In this document: positions 17,547 through 27,464 of the stretch, piece by piece
Layout of the letters: each line of letters begins with the position of its first letter
Position numbering within the stretch: position 1 is the first letter of the stretch
DNA from: Ancylobacter tetraedralis
GTDB taxonomy: Bacteria; Pseudomonadota; Alphaproteobacteria; Rhizobiales; Xanthobacteraceae
NCBI RefSeq assembly: GCF_014195655.1
Contig: NZ_JACICD010000001.1
Coordinates: 94,994-158,993, forward strand
Length of the DNA stretch: 64,000 bases
Direction: 5' to 3'
The notes under the pieces: generated by a model
What the model was told of the DNA's origin: nothing
What the model saw: the letters and a program-made list of their open reading frames with translations, nothing else
Database searches by the model: none
Made by a program: the position numbers and the translations under genes

Positions 17547-19271
17547 CTAGTAGATCGGGGGATGGGGGATCGAGGACAGTAGCTCGCGGGTGTACTCGGC
17601 CTTGGGCGCCGCCATCACAGCCGCGGTCTCTCCTTCCTCGACAATGCCTCCCGCGCGCATGACGATCACGCGGTCGCACAGCATGCGCACCACCTCCAGA
17701 TCGTGGCTGACGAAGATATAGCTCATGCCGAGCCGCTGCTTGAGGTCGTGCAACAGGTTGAGCACCACCGCCTGAACCGACACGTCGAGCGCGGCGGTCG
17801 GCTCGTCGAGGACCACGAGTTCGGGATCGAGCGCGATGGCGCGGGCGATGCCGACGCGCGCCTTTTGCCCACCCGACAACTGGTGCGGGAACCGGTCGAG
17901 AAACGGCGACGGCAGGCCGACGAGGCGGGCCAGCTCTTCCACCCGCGCCCGCAGGGCAGGGCCGCTCACGTTCTCGCCCATCTGCAGCAGCGGGTCGGCG
18001 ATCGAGCGCGCCGCGGTGAAGCGCGGATTGAGGCTGTCGGTCGGATCCTGAAACACCATCTGGATGCGCGAGCGCCAGGGCGAGCGGGCGAAGGTCCTGG
18101 CTGGTATTTTTGAGAGATCCTCACCCTTGAAGATGATCTGCCCGGAGGTGGGGTCGAGCAGCCGCATCAGCATCATCGATGTCGTGGACTTGCCGCAGCC
18201 GGATTCGCCGACCAGCCCGAGACTCTCGCCCTTCGCCAGCGAGAAGCTGATGCCGTCGACCGCGCGGAACGGCTCGGGTGCCGCGACCTTGGCGCCGAAC
18301 ATTCTTGCAAGGCTGGAGACGGCCGACTGGCGCGGATATTCCTTGATGAGGTTTTCGACCACCAGCAGCGGCTGGCCGCTTGCCGGCGGTACTTTCACCC
18401 CGAGCGGCGCCATCTCGGTGGCGATCTCCTCGGGGAGCAGGTCGCGCAGCGTGATGCCGCCGCGCGGCGTCGCTCGCATCAGCTTGCGGGTATAGGCGTG
18501 CCGGGGGGCGCGAAAGATCGCCTCGGCGGTGGCGGTCTCCACCACGCGGCCCTTTTCCATCACCATGACCCGATCGCAATAGGCGGCCGCCAGACCGAGA
18601 TCATGTGTGATGAGGATGGTCGCCATGTTGCGCTCGCGGGCGAGCTCGACGACCAGATCCATCACCGCCTTCTGGGTGGTGACGTCGAGCCCGGTGGTCG
18701 GCTCGTCGGCGATCAGCAATTGCGGGCGGCAGGCCAGCGCGAGCGCAATGACGATGCGCTGGCACATGCCGCCGGAAAGCTCGAACGGGTACGCGTGGTA
18801 GCGCTCCTCGGGCCGGGCGATGCGCACGGCCTTGAGCACCTCGATGGCTTTCTCCTTAGCGTCGCTCGGCTGCGCCTGGACGTGCTCGATCAGCACATCC
18901 TCGATCTGTTTGCCGACCTTGCGGATCGGGTTCAGCGCTGCGCGCGGGTTCTGGAAGATCATCGACATTTCTCGCCCGCGCAGTGCCCGGACGGTGGATT
19001 CCGGCGCGTTGCCGACATCGACGCCGCCAAAGGTGATGGTGCCCTCGGCGATGCGGCCGGCGCGGTCGAGGATGCGCATCACCGTGTAGGAGGTGACGGA
19101 CTTGCCCGAGCCGGACTCGCCGACAATGCCGAGCGTCTCGCCCTTGGCCAGCGTCAGGTTCACCTTCTCCACCGCGCGCACAGCGCCGCGTCGGGTGGCG
19201 AATTCGACGGTGAGATCCTGGACTTCGAGCAGTGGCGGCTGGATGTGATTGGCGGGCAAGTGGACGTTCAT
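17547..19271 (-). CDS. Fused dual-ATPase subunit of a peptide-type ABC transporter
   Basis: A 574-residue protein with two complete ABC cassettes in tandem, equivalent to DppD plus DppF (or GsiA). Each half has its own Walker A (GESGSGKS and GESGCGKS), signature (LSGGM and LSGGQ) and Walker B (LLIADEPTTGLD and LVVLDEPTAALD), and each ends in an oligopeptide-transporter C-terminal region. It would power uptake by the two permeases encoded upstream. I chose ATG 19271 because GAGGAG precedes it and MNVHLPANHIQPPLLEVQDL starts the first cassette. It is the last gene of a four-gene operon. Confidence 0.93.
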   Translation of the reverse strand: MNVHLPANHIQPPLLEVQDLTVEFATRRGAVRAVEKVNLTLAKGETLGIVGESGSGKSVTSYTVMRILDRAGRIAEGTITFGGVDVGNAPESTVRALRGREMSMIFQNPRAALNPIRKVGKQIEDVLIEHVQAQPSDAKEKAIEVLKAVRIARPEERYHAYPFELSGGMCQRIVIALALACRPQLLIADEPTTGLDVTTQKAVMDLVVELARERNMATILITHDLGLAAAYCDRVMVMEKGRVVETATAEAIFRAPRHAYTRKLMRATPRGGITLRDLLPEEIATEMAPLGVKVPPASGQPLLVVENLIKEYPRQSAVSSLARMFGAKVAAPEPFRAVDGISFSLAKGESLGLVGESGCGKSTTSMMLMRLLDPTSGQIIFKGEDLSKIPARTFARSPWRSRIQMVFQDPTDSLNPRFTAARSIADPLLQMGENVSGPALRARVEELARLVGLPSPFLDRFPHQLSGGQKARVGIARAIALDPELVVLDEPTAALDVSVQAVVLNLLHDLKQRLGMSYIFVSHDLEVVRMLCDRVIVMRAGGIVEEGETAAVMAAPKAEYTRELLSSIPHPPIY

Positions 19272-19281
19272 GACGGTCTCC

Positions 19282-20163
19282 TCACGTGCGCCGCTGCGGG
19301 TCGACGAGGTCGCGCAAACCATCGCCGAGCAGGTTGAAGCAGAACACCGCGAGCATCAGCGTCACGCCGGGAAAGAACGCGATCCACCATTCGCCGGAGA
19401 TGATGAAGGACGCGCCCTCCGCGACCATGATCCCCCATTCCGGGGTAGGCGGGCGCACGCCGAGGCCGATGAAGGAAAGCCCCGCCGCATTGAGGATGGC
19501 GTAGCCCATGGTGAGCGACACCTGCACCATCATCAGCGGCAGGATGTTCGGCGCGATATGGCCGAGCAGGATGCGCATCTCGGAATTGCCGGACAGCCGC
19601 GCGGCCTGCACGAACCCGGCCTCGCGGCGCACATTCGCCTCGGCGCGGGCGACGCGGACATAGAGCGGGAAGTTGATGATGGCGGTCGCGATGATGATGT
19701 TGGTGACGGTGTTGCCGAGCGCCGCCACGATGCCCATCGCCAGCACGAATAGCGGGAACGCCATGATGGTGTCGGACACTCGTCCAACGATGCGGTCGGT
19801 CCACCCGCCGAAATAGCCCGACGCGATGCCGGCAAAGCCCCCGGCCAGGAACACCAGTGCTACCGAGGCGATGGCGATGATCATGTCGAGCCGGGTCGCC
19901 ACCACGACGCGCGAGAAGATGTCACGCCCGAGTTGGTCGGTGCCGAACCAGTGCGCGGCCGATGGGGCCTGCAGGGCCGCCGCCGTATCGCTGGCGAGCG
20001 GATCATAGGGTACGATGAACGGCCCGATGATGGCCGCCAGCAGGAACAGAGCGAACAGGGCGAACGACACCCCGGTGACCGGGTTCTCCGATACGATGTG
20101 GCGGGCGTGGGAGAGGATGCCGTCCTTGGACGGTGCGGCGGCGTCGGCGGTTGCGGTGCTCAT
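19282..20163 (-). CDS. Peptide-type ABC transporter permease (DppC/OppC family)
   Basis: A 293-residue membrane subunit with an N-terminal OppC_N segment (NPVTGVSFALFALFLLAAIIGPF), then YDPLASDTAAALQAPSAAHW and FGTDQLGRDIFSRVV, which are typical of DppC. About six membrane spans follow, with the coupling loop ARLSGNSEMRILLGHIAPNILP. It starts 10 bases after the stop of the DppB-type gene. Confidence 0.94.
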   Translation of the reverse strand: MSTATADAAAPSKDGILSHARHIVSENPVTGVSFALFALFLLAAIIGPFIVPYDPLASDTAAALQAPSAAHWFGTDQLGRDIFSRVVVATRLDMIIAIASVALVFLAGGFAGIASGYFGGWTDRIVGRVSDTIMAFPLFVLAMGIVAALGNTVTNIIIATAIINFPLYVRVARAEANVRREAGFVQAARLSGNSEMRILLGHIAPNILPLMMVQVSLTMGYAILNAAGLSFIGLGVRPPTPEWGIMVAEGASFIISGEWWIAFFPGVTLMLAVFCFNLLGDGLRDLVDPQRRT

Positions 20164-20173
20164 GGGTGCCGGC

Positions 20174-21199
20174 TCACGCTTCGATACGGACGCGCGGATC
20201 GACCAGCCCGTACAGGATGTCGATCGCGAGGTTCAGCAGCACGTAGAGAATGGCCATCGCCAGCACGAAGCCCTGCACCGGCGCGTAGTCCGAGGTGATC
20301 AGCGCCTCGATGGCGTAGGAGCCGATGCCGGGCCAGGCGAATACCTTCTCCACCAGCACGTTCGCGCCGAGCAGGAAGGAGAACACCATGCCGAGCGTGG
20401 TGATGATCGGCAGCAGCGCGTTGCGGAAGGCGTAGCCCATCACGACCTTGGACGGCTTCAATCCGCTGGCGCGCGCGGTGCGCACGAAGTCGGAGGCCAG
20501 TACGGCGAGCATCGAGGCCCGGGTCATGCGGGCGATCGGCGCCAGCGAGAAGATGGCCAGCGTCACCGCCGGCAGCCATATCTGCGACCAGGCGGCGCGG
20601 AATACCTCGATATCACCGGTCAGCAGGCTGTCGATGAGATAGAAGCCGGTGATGGTGGTCGGCGAGGTGTAGAAGAAATCAAGCCGCCCCAGCGGCGCTG
20701 GCGCCCAGCCGAGGATGTAATAGAACACATAGACCAGCAGCAGCCCGGTGAAGAACACCGGCAGCGACACGCCGGCGGTTGCCACGATCCGGCACAGATG
20801 GTCGATCCAAGAGCCCTGCTTCACCGCCGCCAGAATGCCGAGCGGCACGGCGACCAGGATCGAGATCAGCAGGCCGAGCAGCGTGAGTTCGGCCGAGGCC
20901 GGAAGCCGGGCGCGGATATCCTCGATCACCGGCTGGCCGGTGGTCAGCGACGTGCCGAGATTGCCGGTGGCGAGATCCTGGACATAGGCGACGAACTGCA
21001 CCGGCAAGGAGCGGTCCAGCCCGAGCTTGGCGCGGATCTCCGAGATCGCCTGTTCGCTGGCCGCCGGCCCGGCGAAATAGGCGGCGGTGTCGCCCGGCAG
21101 AACCCGGGTCAGCAGAAAGGTGACGATGATGACACCGATGATGCTCGGTATCGCCGTCATCAATCGCTTGGCAATCTGACGGAACACATCGGCCTCCAT
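20174..21199 (-). CDS. Peptide-type ABC transporter permease (DppB/OppB family)
   Basis: A 341-residue membrane subunit. The N terminus RQIAKRLMTAIPSIIGVIIVTFLLTRVLPGDTAAYFAGP is typical of DppB, with a periplasmic loop of the form LGLDRSLPVQFVAYVQDLATGNLGTSL. The coupling loop is RTARASGLKPSKVVMGYAFRNALLPI. Six membrane spans are expected. It lies 75 bases downstream of the binding-protein gene and forms the translocation pore with the DppC-type partner. Confidence 0.94.
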   Translation of the reverse strand: MEADVFRQIAKRLMTAIPSIIGVIIVTFLLTRVLPGDTAAYFAGPAASEQAISEIRAKLGLDRSLPVQFVAYVQDLATGNLGTSLTTGQPVIEDIRARLPASAELTLLGLLISILVAVPLGILAAVKQGSWIDHLCRIVATAGVSLPVFFTGLLLVYVFYYILGWAPAPLGRLDFFYTSPTTITGFYLIDSLLTGDIEVFRAAWSQIWLPAVTLAIFSLAPIARMTRASMLAVLASDFVRTARASGLKPSKVVMGYAFRNALLPIITTLGMVFSFLLGANVLVEKVFAWPGIGSYAIEALITSDYAPVQGFVLAMAILYVLLNLAIDILYGLVDPRVRIEA

Positions 21200-21274
21200 C
21201 GTTCGTGGGGTATGCGTTTTGGGGGATCCGCGTCTCCCGGCGCGGCGGGGCCACGCCGGGCTCGTCGCTCGCCG

Positions 21275-22903
21275 TCAGGCTTTCTTGAGCGTGCGGTAGT
21301 CCAGCTGGCGGTGGAACCAGTATTGGTAGCCGGTGATCTGCTTCTGCATCGCGACGCTGAGATAAGGCTGGTACAGCGGCACGCGCGGTACGTCCGTGAA
21401 AGCCAGATCGACGAACCCGTTGACGTCTTCCTTATAGACCGCCCAATCATTTGTCGCCGCAGCCAAGCGGGCGCCATCGATCAGCTTGTCCATCTCCGGG
21501 TTCTTGTAACCCATGGTGTTGAAGAGCGCGTTCTGGCCGTGATAGCACCAGAAGAAGAAATATTCGGGATAGTCGAGCCAGCCCGAGAAGAAGTTGGAGA
21601 TCAGCGGCAGCTCCTTCTTGATCAGCTCGCCGCGCCAGTTCGCTCCCGGAATCTTGTTCAGGCTTGCCTTGATGCCGATCTGCGCCAGGCTTTCCTGCAG
21701 CAGCGTGCAGAGCGGCTCGTTGACGGCGGCCGAGCCGAGATCGAAGGACAGCGTGGTTTCGAAGCCGTCGGGATAGCCGGCCTTGGCCATCAGTTCCCTT
21801 GCTTTGGCGATATCGGAGACGTAGCCATGCGGCTGCGGCCAGACCGGATCGCTCACCTTGTTCGAACCGCCGCCGAACAGCGGCTTGCCGAGTCCGAACA
21901 TCACCGCATCCATGATCTTCTGGTACGGAATGGCGTAGGCGACGGCCTGGCGTACTTCGAGCTTGTTGAACGGCGGCTTGTTGACGTTCATGCCGATGTA
22001 TTGGATGCCGTTGCTGATCGGGTTCGATACCACCTTCACCTTGCCGGCCTTGTCGAGTTCGACGAAATCCTTGGCCGGCAAGTCGAACGAGATGTCGGCG
22101 TCGCCGCGCTCGATCAGCGCCCGGCGATTGCCGGCCGACGGCACCATGCGCCAGACCACGCGCTTGAGCGCGGGCATCGGCCCGCAGGTCCACGCATCGT
22201 TGCGCTCGAACACGACTTCAGTGCCGGACTGCCACTTGGTCACCTTGTAGGCGCCGCCGCCGGCGGTGTTCTGCTTGGTATATTCGAGGCCCCACGGATC
22301 GGCCTCGGTGGCCTTGGATTTCACCAGCTTGGAATTGAAGATCGAGGGCACGATCACCGCGAGGTCCGGCATGGTCAGCCGGTCGGGGCGGATAAAGTCG
22401 ACGCGGAACGTGCGGTCGTCGAGGGCGACGAACTGCTCCGGCTTTTCCAGCGAGCCGGCCTTCATCTGGAAGGTCGGGAAGCCGCCGACCGTGACGGCGC
22501 GGTCGAACGACCATTTGACGTCCTGTGCCGTGACGGCGGTGCCGTCATGGAACTTGGCGTCCTTGCGCAGCTTGAAGGTGACGGAGCCCTCACTGAGGCT
22601 CCACTCCTCGGCCAGTTCCGGCACCAACTTGTCGCGGTCATAGCTGGCCGAGCCGTCGGGCAGCGTCTTGCTGCCATAGCTCATCAGCCGGTCATAGCAG
22701 TTCCAGGCCACCTCATAGCCGGGGCGGTTGGTGCCGACGCCGTGGATATCGAGATTGTTCGGTCCGCTTTCGCTGACCAGGAGCAGGGTTTCCTGCCGCG
22801 CCGACTGGGCGCTGGCCGAGGACCAGACCGCCGGCGCGGCAACCCCGGTGGCGGCGGCCGAAGACAGGACGGTGGCGGATTTCAGAAATTCACGGCGGTT
22901 CAT
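21275..22903 (-). CDS. Peptide-type ABC transporter substrate-binding protein
   Basis: A 542-residue periplasmic binding protein of the SBP_bac_5 (DppA/OppA) family. The N terminus MNRREFLKSATVLSSAAATG is a twin-arginine signal (RREFLK), so the protein is probably exported folded; cleavage is likely after SASAQ or nearby. Family blocks are LAEEWSLSEGSVTFKLRKDAKFHDG, VTAQDVKWSFDRAV and YPDGFETTLSFDLGS. Members bind peptides, opines or other small amines, and the ligand is not predictable. I chose ATG 22903, which has GAGGGAG upstream. It is first in the operon and divergent from a GntR regulator. Confidence 0.92.
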   Translation of the reverse strand: MNRREFLKSATVLSSAAATGVAAPAVWSSASAQSARQETLLLVSESGPNNLDIHGVGTNRPGYEVAWNCYDRLMSYGSKTLPDGSASYDRDKLVPELAEEWSLSEGSVTFKLRKDAKFHDGTAVTAQDVKWSFDRAVTVGGFPTFQMKAGSLEKPEQFVALDDRTFRVDFIRPDRLTMPDLAVIVPSIFNSKLVKSKATEADPWGLEYTKQNTAGGGAYKVTKWQSGTEVVFERNDAWTCGPMPALKRVVWRMVPSAGNRRALIERGDADISFDLPAKDFVELDKAGKVKVVSNPISNGIQYIGMNVNKPPFNKLEVRQAVAYAIPYQKIMDAVMFGLGKPLFGGGSNKVSDPVWPQPHGYVSDIAKARELMAKAGYPDGFETTLSFDLGSAAVNEPLCTLLQESLAQIGIKASLNKIPGANWRGELIKKELPLISNFFSGWLDYPEYFFFWCYHGQNALFNTMGYKNPEMDKLIDGARLAAATNDWAVYKEDVNGFVDLAFTDVPRVPLYQPYLSVAMQKQITGYQYWFHRQLDYRTLKKA

Positions 22904-22959
22904 TCGGCCGGCTCCCTCAGAGGGTTTGAGGCATCTCGTGTATTCTCTGGGGAAATCTT

Positions 22960-22985
22960 GCATGCAATTTTAATTAATTGCGTGC
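22960..22985. promoter_or_regulatory. Inverted repeat, likely GntR operator
   Basis: GCATGCAATT and AATTGCGTGC form a 10-base inverted repeat (one mismatch) with a six-base AT spacer, inside an AT-rich island midway between the divergent binding-protein gene and the GntR regulator gene. That placement and symmetry fit a dimeric repressor site controlling the ABC operon. Confidence 0.6.
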
Positions 22986-23094
22986 TTAAATTGTTTTCAG
23001 CGGTGCGCAAATTCTAGTCTGTATGCATTTATCGATCCGTGCGAAGGATAGGCAGGATTCGTCCAAGTGAAGCAGCGCCATAGGTAAGGTTGCC

Positions 23095-23748
23095 ATGTCC
23101 GACGATGGGCAAACGCGAGCCGAAAAGCTGGCGAGCGAAATCGCCGACGCCATTCTGGACGGCACATTCGAGCCTGGCAGCCGTCTCGACGAGCACATGC
23201 TCGCCGCGCGCTATGGCACGTCGCGCACGCCCGTGCGCGAAGCCCTCAGGCAATTGGCGGCGACCGGCCTGATCGATCTTCGCCCCCGGCGTGGGGCCAT
23301 CGTGGCGCTCGTCACCTCCGACCAGCTCGAGGTCCTTTTCGTCGCCATGGGCGAGCTTGAGGCGACCTGCGCCCGGCTGTCCGCGCTCAGCATGACGCCG
23401 ATCGAGCGCCGCCGGCTGGAGGTGCTTCAGGACTCGATGGGCGAGCTGGTCGCGCAAAACGACGTGGCGGCCTATACGGCGGCAAACACCTCCTTCCACA
23501 CGCTGTTCTATACCGGCTGCCACAACCCGGTGATTTCCGAGATGGCCATCGGCTTGCGCCGGCGGTTGGCACCCTTCCGTCAGGCCCAGTTCCGGGCGGT
23601 GGGGCGGCTGGCGCGCTCGCATGCCGAGCACGCCGTCGTCGTCGGTGCCGTGCTCGCCGGCAATGCGTCAGCGGCCCACGCGGCCATGCTGCGTCACGTC
23701 AGCCTGGTCGAGGACGCGTTCGAGGAACTTCGGAATGTGCCGGCGTGA
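23095..23748 (+). CDS. GntR family transcriptional regulator, FCD type
   Basis: A 217-residue regulator. The N-terminal winged helix has IADAILDGTFEPGSRLDEHMLAARYGTSRTPVREALRQLAATGLIDLRPRRGAIVA, the classical GntR pattern. The C-terminal FCD ligand domain is all-helical, with potential metal-ligand residues in NTSFHTLFYTGCHNP and MLRHVS. FCD regulators usually respond to organic acids or amines and repress a neighbouring uptake or catabolic operon. Here the neighbour is the divergent peptide-type ABC operon. The ATG has AAGGTTG close upstream; no better start is in view. Confidence 0.93.
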   Translation: MSDDGQTRAEKLASEIADAILDGTFEPGSRLDEHMLAARYGTSRTPVREALRQLAATGLIDLRPRRGAIVALVTSDQLEVLFVAMGELEATCARLSALSMTPIERRRLEVLQDSMGELVAQNDVAAYTAANTSFHTLFYTGCHNPVISEMAIGLRRRLAPFRQAQFRAVGRLARSHAEHAVVVGAVLAGNASAAHAAMLRHVSLVEDAFEELRNVPA

Positions 23749-24003
23749 ATCATGGGGTGTGAAGGCCGGGTCTCGCCGACGGCGCCCATGAAAGCGGACA
23801 CGGCGAATGGCTGCTTCGGGTCCGGTCGCGATTATCGCGAGCGCTCCTGGGTTCGCTCAAGCAGGGTTCGGGCCGAGCCGATCTCGGCCAGCCGGATGGC
23901 GCGGCGGCCCTCTCGCACCACGTCTCTCCACCCGACGTAACCGGTGCGGCATCCGGAAATCCACGCCGCGTCGCCGGACGGGCAGGGGCGGGCGATGGTT
24001 CGG

Positions 24004-24354
24004 TCAATAGCGGGTGCCGGCGGAACCGGGCGGCTCGCAAATCAGCTGCCAGGCCCGCTTGGCGCATTCGACGATGTGGTCGCAGGAGGATGTTACGGCA
24101 GCCTCATTCACCCGGGAATGGATGGAATTGCGGCGCACGGCTTCAGCCTGCAACATGATGGCGGTGAGCGCGTCGGCAATCTGGCGATGCAGTTCGATAT
24201 CGTCCTGCAGGGGAGGCGCCTGCCCGGCGACAGCCTGCATATCGACAGCCTGCCCGCAGGCGGTCTCCGCGCCGGCCCGCGCGGCTGTCTCGTCCAGGAT
24301 CGACAGGCTGGGACGTTCGGACTGGGCCATGAATCGCCACTGAGAAGGGTTCAT
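24004..24354 (-). CDS. Hypothetical small protein (116 residues)
   Basis: An unassigned small soluble protein. The central segment DDIELHRQIADALTAIMLQAEAVRRNS looks helical and faintly recalls the dimerisation helix of histidine kinases, but the catalytic domain and a phosphorylatable histidine context are missing. ATG 24354 was chosen because GAGGAG lies nine bases upstream; ATG 24375 is an in-frame alternative. It lies downstream of and in the same direction as the large winged-helix/ATPase gene. A role as a partner protein is possible but not shown. Confidence 0.5.
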   Translation of the reverse strand: MNPSQWRFMAQSERPSLSILDETAARAGAETACGQAVDMQAVAGQAPPLQDDIELHRQIADALTAIMLQAEAVRRNSIHSRVNEAAVTSSCDHIVECAKRAWQLICEPPGSAGTRY

Positions 24355-24424
24355 GTCAGTGAACTCCTCGTACACTGATCTGACTTAGAGGAATGTAGAG
24401 GGACCTGCCGACGGCGCGTGTAAA

Positions 24425-24436
24425 AATTTGCAAATT
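24425..24436. promoter_or_regulatory. Perfect 12-base palindrome AATTTGCAAATT
   Basis: Perfect dyad in an otherwise GC-rich gap, about 70 bases upstream of the small reverse-strand gene at 24004-24354. It could be an operator for that gene. The binding protein is unknown. Confidence 0.4.
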
Positions 24437-24486
24437 GCCGCTGCGCGCAGATGGAACGCGGTCGCCCTGTACCCGGGCCGCGCTGT

Positions 24487-27369
24487 TCAGGCGAAAAGCC
24501 CGCGCGCCGTTCCGCTCAACAACTCCGTCGCTTCCCTCACCACAGCCTGATCGCCGCCGCTCCCGCAGCGATGGATCAATGGCGAAAGCAGGGCTTCGGC
24601 TTCGGCGGCGCGCCCTTGGGTCTGCCAGAGGCGGGCCAGGCTGATCGCCGCCTTGATTTCCCAGAACAATGCCTGCTGCTCGCGGGCCATCTCCAGAGCC
24701 TGCGTCACGTGCCGTTCGGCTTCGTCCGCAGCGTCAGGGCCATTTGCGAGGAGGGCGAACTCGCCGGAGAGCCGCCGGAGTTCGGGAACGAACCAGCGTT
24801 CCTCGTTCTCCTCGGAGCGCGTCAGGGCTTCCGCAAGACAGGTATTGGCGCGCTCCAACTCATTCGCCTTCGCGAGCGCCTGGGCATATTCCGCCAGGAA
24901 GACGCTGTAGTAGACACCGTAAGCAATGCTTCGCAGCCGCCCCAGGGCGTCGCCCAGATGCTTGATACCCGAGGGCAGGTTTCCCTCGCGGACGGCCATG
25001 ACACCCGCGAAGCACTGCCCCCAGACCTGCCAGAATTCGATGCCATCGCGCGCAGATTCGTCGACCAGCCGCGTGATGAAGCGCCGTGCGCGCGGCATGT
25101 CGTCGGCAAACAGCGCCACCGGGCATGCCGCCTGCACCAAGACCTGGCAGAGCGACAGCCGATCATCGGCCGCCTCCGCCACGGCAACGATGTCGTCGAC
25201 CTCGGCCATGGCCGCGTCAAACGAGCCCTGCAGCCAGAGAATGCGTGCCAGGAAGCAGCGCGCCAGCACCTTCTGCTCGAACACGAAGCGGATGATCTGA
25301 TCGCCCGTGACCGGCACGACATATCCGTTGACCATGCGCTCGATGTGCTGGCGTGCCTCCGCTTGTCGGCCGAGCAGATGCAGGATGTAGCCGATCATGC
25401 GATGGCCGATATGGCTGTCGTTCAGGTCGCTGCGCCGCGCCGCGACGTCGGCAAAGTGATGCGCGAGATCGAGCGCCTCGTGGAATTGACTGCGATTGAG
25501 CCGATAGGACCAGAGCCCCCACAGCGCCCGCAACTGATAGTCGGTATCGTCGAGGCTCTCCGCGAGATCGAGCGTGCGCTGCCACGCCACGCGCGTCTCC
25601 TCGACCTGCCCCCGGATCTGCATGAGCGACCAGGCGAGGGCGGCCTGCAGGCGCATCTGGACCCAGTCACAATGTGAACTGTCGATGCGCGCCAGTGCCA
25701 TCCGCACCTGTCCATGGGCCTCGGCGATGAGCTGCAGCTGGAACCAGAGCGGAACGGTGCCCAATGTCAGCGCGACGCCGATCTCGGGATCCCCCCCCGG
25801 CGAAAACGCCCATTCCAACGCCGCGCGGGCATTGTCGATGAGATGGCGATGGTCGCGCGTCCATTCGGGGGCCGGCTGGACTGCCCATGCCAGAGCTGCC
25901 CGATCGAGCGTATCGCGGAATATCTCGGCATGCCGGCGACGCAGCAGTTCGAGTTTGCCGCTTTCCGCCAGCTTCAGCGCGGCATAGGCGCGGGTCATGT
26001 CGAGCAGCCGATAGCGCGCCTGCGAGCCATGCACGTCGGCCGCGATCAGCGACTTCTCGACCAGGTTGGCGAGGGCATTGACGACTTTTTCGTCGGTCGC
26101 CTCGTCATCGGCGACGATGGCCATGGCATCGTCCACCGTGAAATTGCCGGCCAGTACGGCCAGTTGCCGCAGCACAAGCTGCTCGAAGGGCGGCAACAGC
26201 GTGTAGCTCCAGTCGAGCAATGTGCTCAGCGTCTGGTGCCGTCGCAGCGCGGTGCGACGGCCCTGCAGCTGAAGGCGGAAGCGGTCATCGAGGCGGCTGG
26301 CGAGGCCCGCGACGCCCAGGCTCTCGACGCGGCCCGCGGCGATTTCGATGGCAAGCGCGATACCGTCCAGCCGGCGGCAGAGATCGGCGACGACCGACGC
26401 CTCGGAATCGATCAGCCTGAACCCGTTGAGGGTTGCGGCGGCACGCTCCACGAAGAGCTGGACCGCCGGATACTGCAGCGCCTCGGCGCTTGTCAGGTGT
26501 TCACTGGGCGGCGGCGCGTCGAGCGAGGACAGGCGATGGATACGCTCGCCGCGAACGCGCAACGGTTCTCGCGTCGTGGCGAGGATGTGCAGGCCCTCGC
26601 CGCCCTTGGCGAACAATTCCTCGGCGAGGGTCGAGACCGCGTCGATGACGTGCTCGCAGCTGTCCAGCAGCAGCAGGCGCCGCCGCGACCGGGTCGCGGC
26701 GATGAGGCTCTGCATGGGTGCTTCCGTGAGCAGCCCCACGCCCAGCGCGGCGGCGACCGCGGCGGGCACGAGCTGCGGGTCGCTCAAGGCCGACAGATCG
26801 ACAAAGCAGATGCCATCGCTGAAGCCGGGCGCGGTCTCATGCGCGACGGCAATCGCCACGGTGGACTTTCCGATGCCGCCCGGACCGACCAGCGAAACGA
26901 AACGCTGTTCCCTGAGCAGCGAGGCGATGTACGGGACGGTGGCGGCACGGCCGACAATGCGGGACAGCGCCGGCGGGAGGTTCGAGGGGACGGGGCTCGG
27001 CCCTGGCGGCGTCTCCCGCGTCGGCGGCGCGTCCTCGCGCTCTACCGGAAAGACAAAGGAATAGCCGCGTCCGGAAATGTTGACGATGTAGCGGCGTCCC
27101 TCCTGGCCATCCCCAAGCGCGCGCCGCAGCGCCGCGATATGAACCCGGAGATTGGCTTCCTCGACGAAGGTCTCCGGCCAGACGCGCTGAATGAGCTGTG
27201 CCTTGGTGACGACCTCGCCGTGATGTTCGAGGAGGACGAACAGGATGGCCCGTGCCCGGCTGCCCAGATTGACGACCGTGCCGTTCTCCGCGAGCAATTG
27301 CTGGGCCGGCAGGTAGGTAAAGGGTCCGAACCGTACCTGCCCGACCGAAGGTGCATCCTGTTCAATCAC
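24487..27369 (-). CDS. Winged-helix regulator with NB-ARC-like ATPase and TPR-like tail
   Basis: A 960-residue regulator. Residues 1-107 are an OmpR/PhoB-type winged helix ([60 protein letters not shown]). An AAA/STAND-type ATPase follows with Walker [10 protein letters not shown] at 162-170, Walker [14 protein letters not shown] and the sensor [10 protein letters not shown]. The C-terminal half is helical and TPR-like. Such proteins bind DNA and use ATP and helical repeats for ligand sensing and oligomerisation. It lies next to a carbohydrate-type ABC operon on the same strand, which it may control (inference). Confidence 0.88.
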   Translation of the reverse strand: MIEQDAPSVGQVRFGPFTYLPAQQLLAENGTVVNLGSRARAILFVLLEHHGEVVTKAQLIQRVWPETFVEEANLRVHIAALRRALGDGQEGRRYIVNISGRGYSFVFPVEREDAPPTRETPPGPSPVPSNLPPALSRIVGRAATVPYIASLLREQRFVSLVGPGGIGKSTVAIAVAHETAPGFSDGICFVDLSALSDPQLVPAAVAAALGVGLLTEAPMQSLIAATRSRRRLLLLDSCEHVIDAVSTLAEELFAKGGEGLHILATTREPLRVRGERIHRLSSLDAPPPSEHLTSAEALQYPAVQLFVERAAATLNGFRLIDSEASVVADLCRRLDGIALAIEIAAGRVESLGVAGLASRLDDRFRLQLQGRRTALRRHQTLSTLLDWSYTLLPPFEQLVLRQLAVLAGNFTVDDAMAIVADDEATDEKVVNALANLVEKSLIAADVHGSQARYRLLDMTRAYAALKLAESGKLELLRRRHAEIFRDTLDRAALAWAVQPAPEWTRDHRHLIDNARAALEWAFSPGGDPEIGVALTLGTVPLWFQLQLIAEAHGQVRMALARIDSSHCDWVQMRLQAALAWSLMQIRGQVEETRVAWQRTLDLAESLDDTDYQLRALWGLWSYRLNRSQFHEALDLAHHFADVAARRSDLNDSHIGHRMIGYILHLLGRQAEARQHIERMVNGYVVPVTGDQIIRFVFEQKVLARCFLARILWLQGSFDAAMAEVDDIVAVAEAADDRLSLCQVLVQAACPVALFADDMPRARRFITRLVDESARDGIEFWQVWGQCFAGVMAVREGNLPSGIKHLGDALGRLRSIAYGVYYSVFLAEYAQALAKANELERANTCLAEALTRSEENEERWFVPELRRLSGEFALLANGPDAADEAERHVTQALEMAREQQALFWEIKAAISLARLWQTQGRAAEAEALLSPLIHRCGSGGDQAVVREATELLSGTARGLFA

Positions 27370-27464
27370 GATGGTCCAATGATGCGGTCAGTTCATTTCC
27401 CAAGAATGGCGGGACACTATCACCTCAATAGGGCGCGCGCGACATAGTTGGGGTCGACCATGGT

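Noticed and set aside
20015..23017. A 1000-codon open frame on the + strand opposite the peptide ABC operon
   Set aside because: It is antisense to three well-supported genes, is rich in His/Gln/Arg/Asp repeats typical of mirrored GC-rich coding DNA, and shows no domain.
24004..24354. Histidine kinase fragment
   Set aside because: Only a weak helix similarity; no H-box histidine in context, no N- or G-boxes, so I left it hypothetical.
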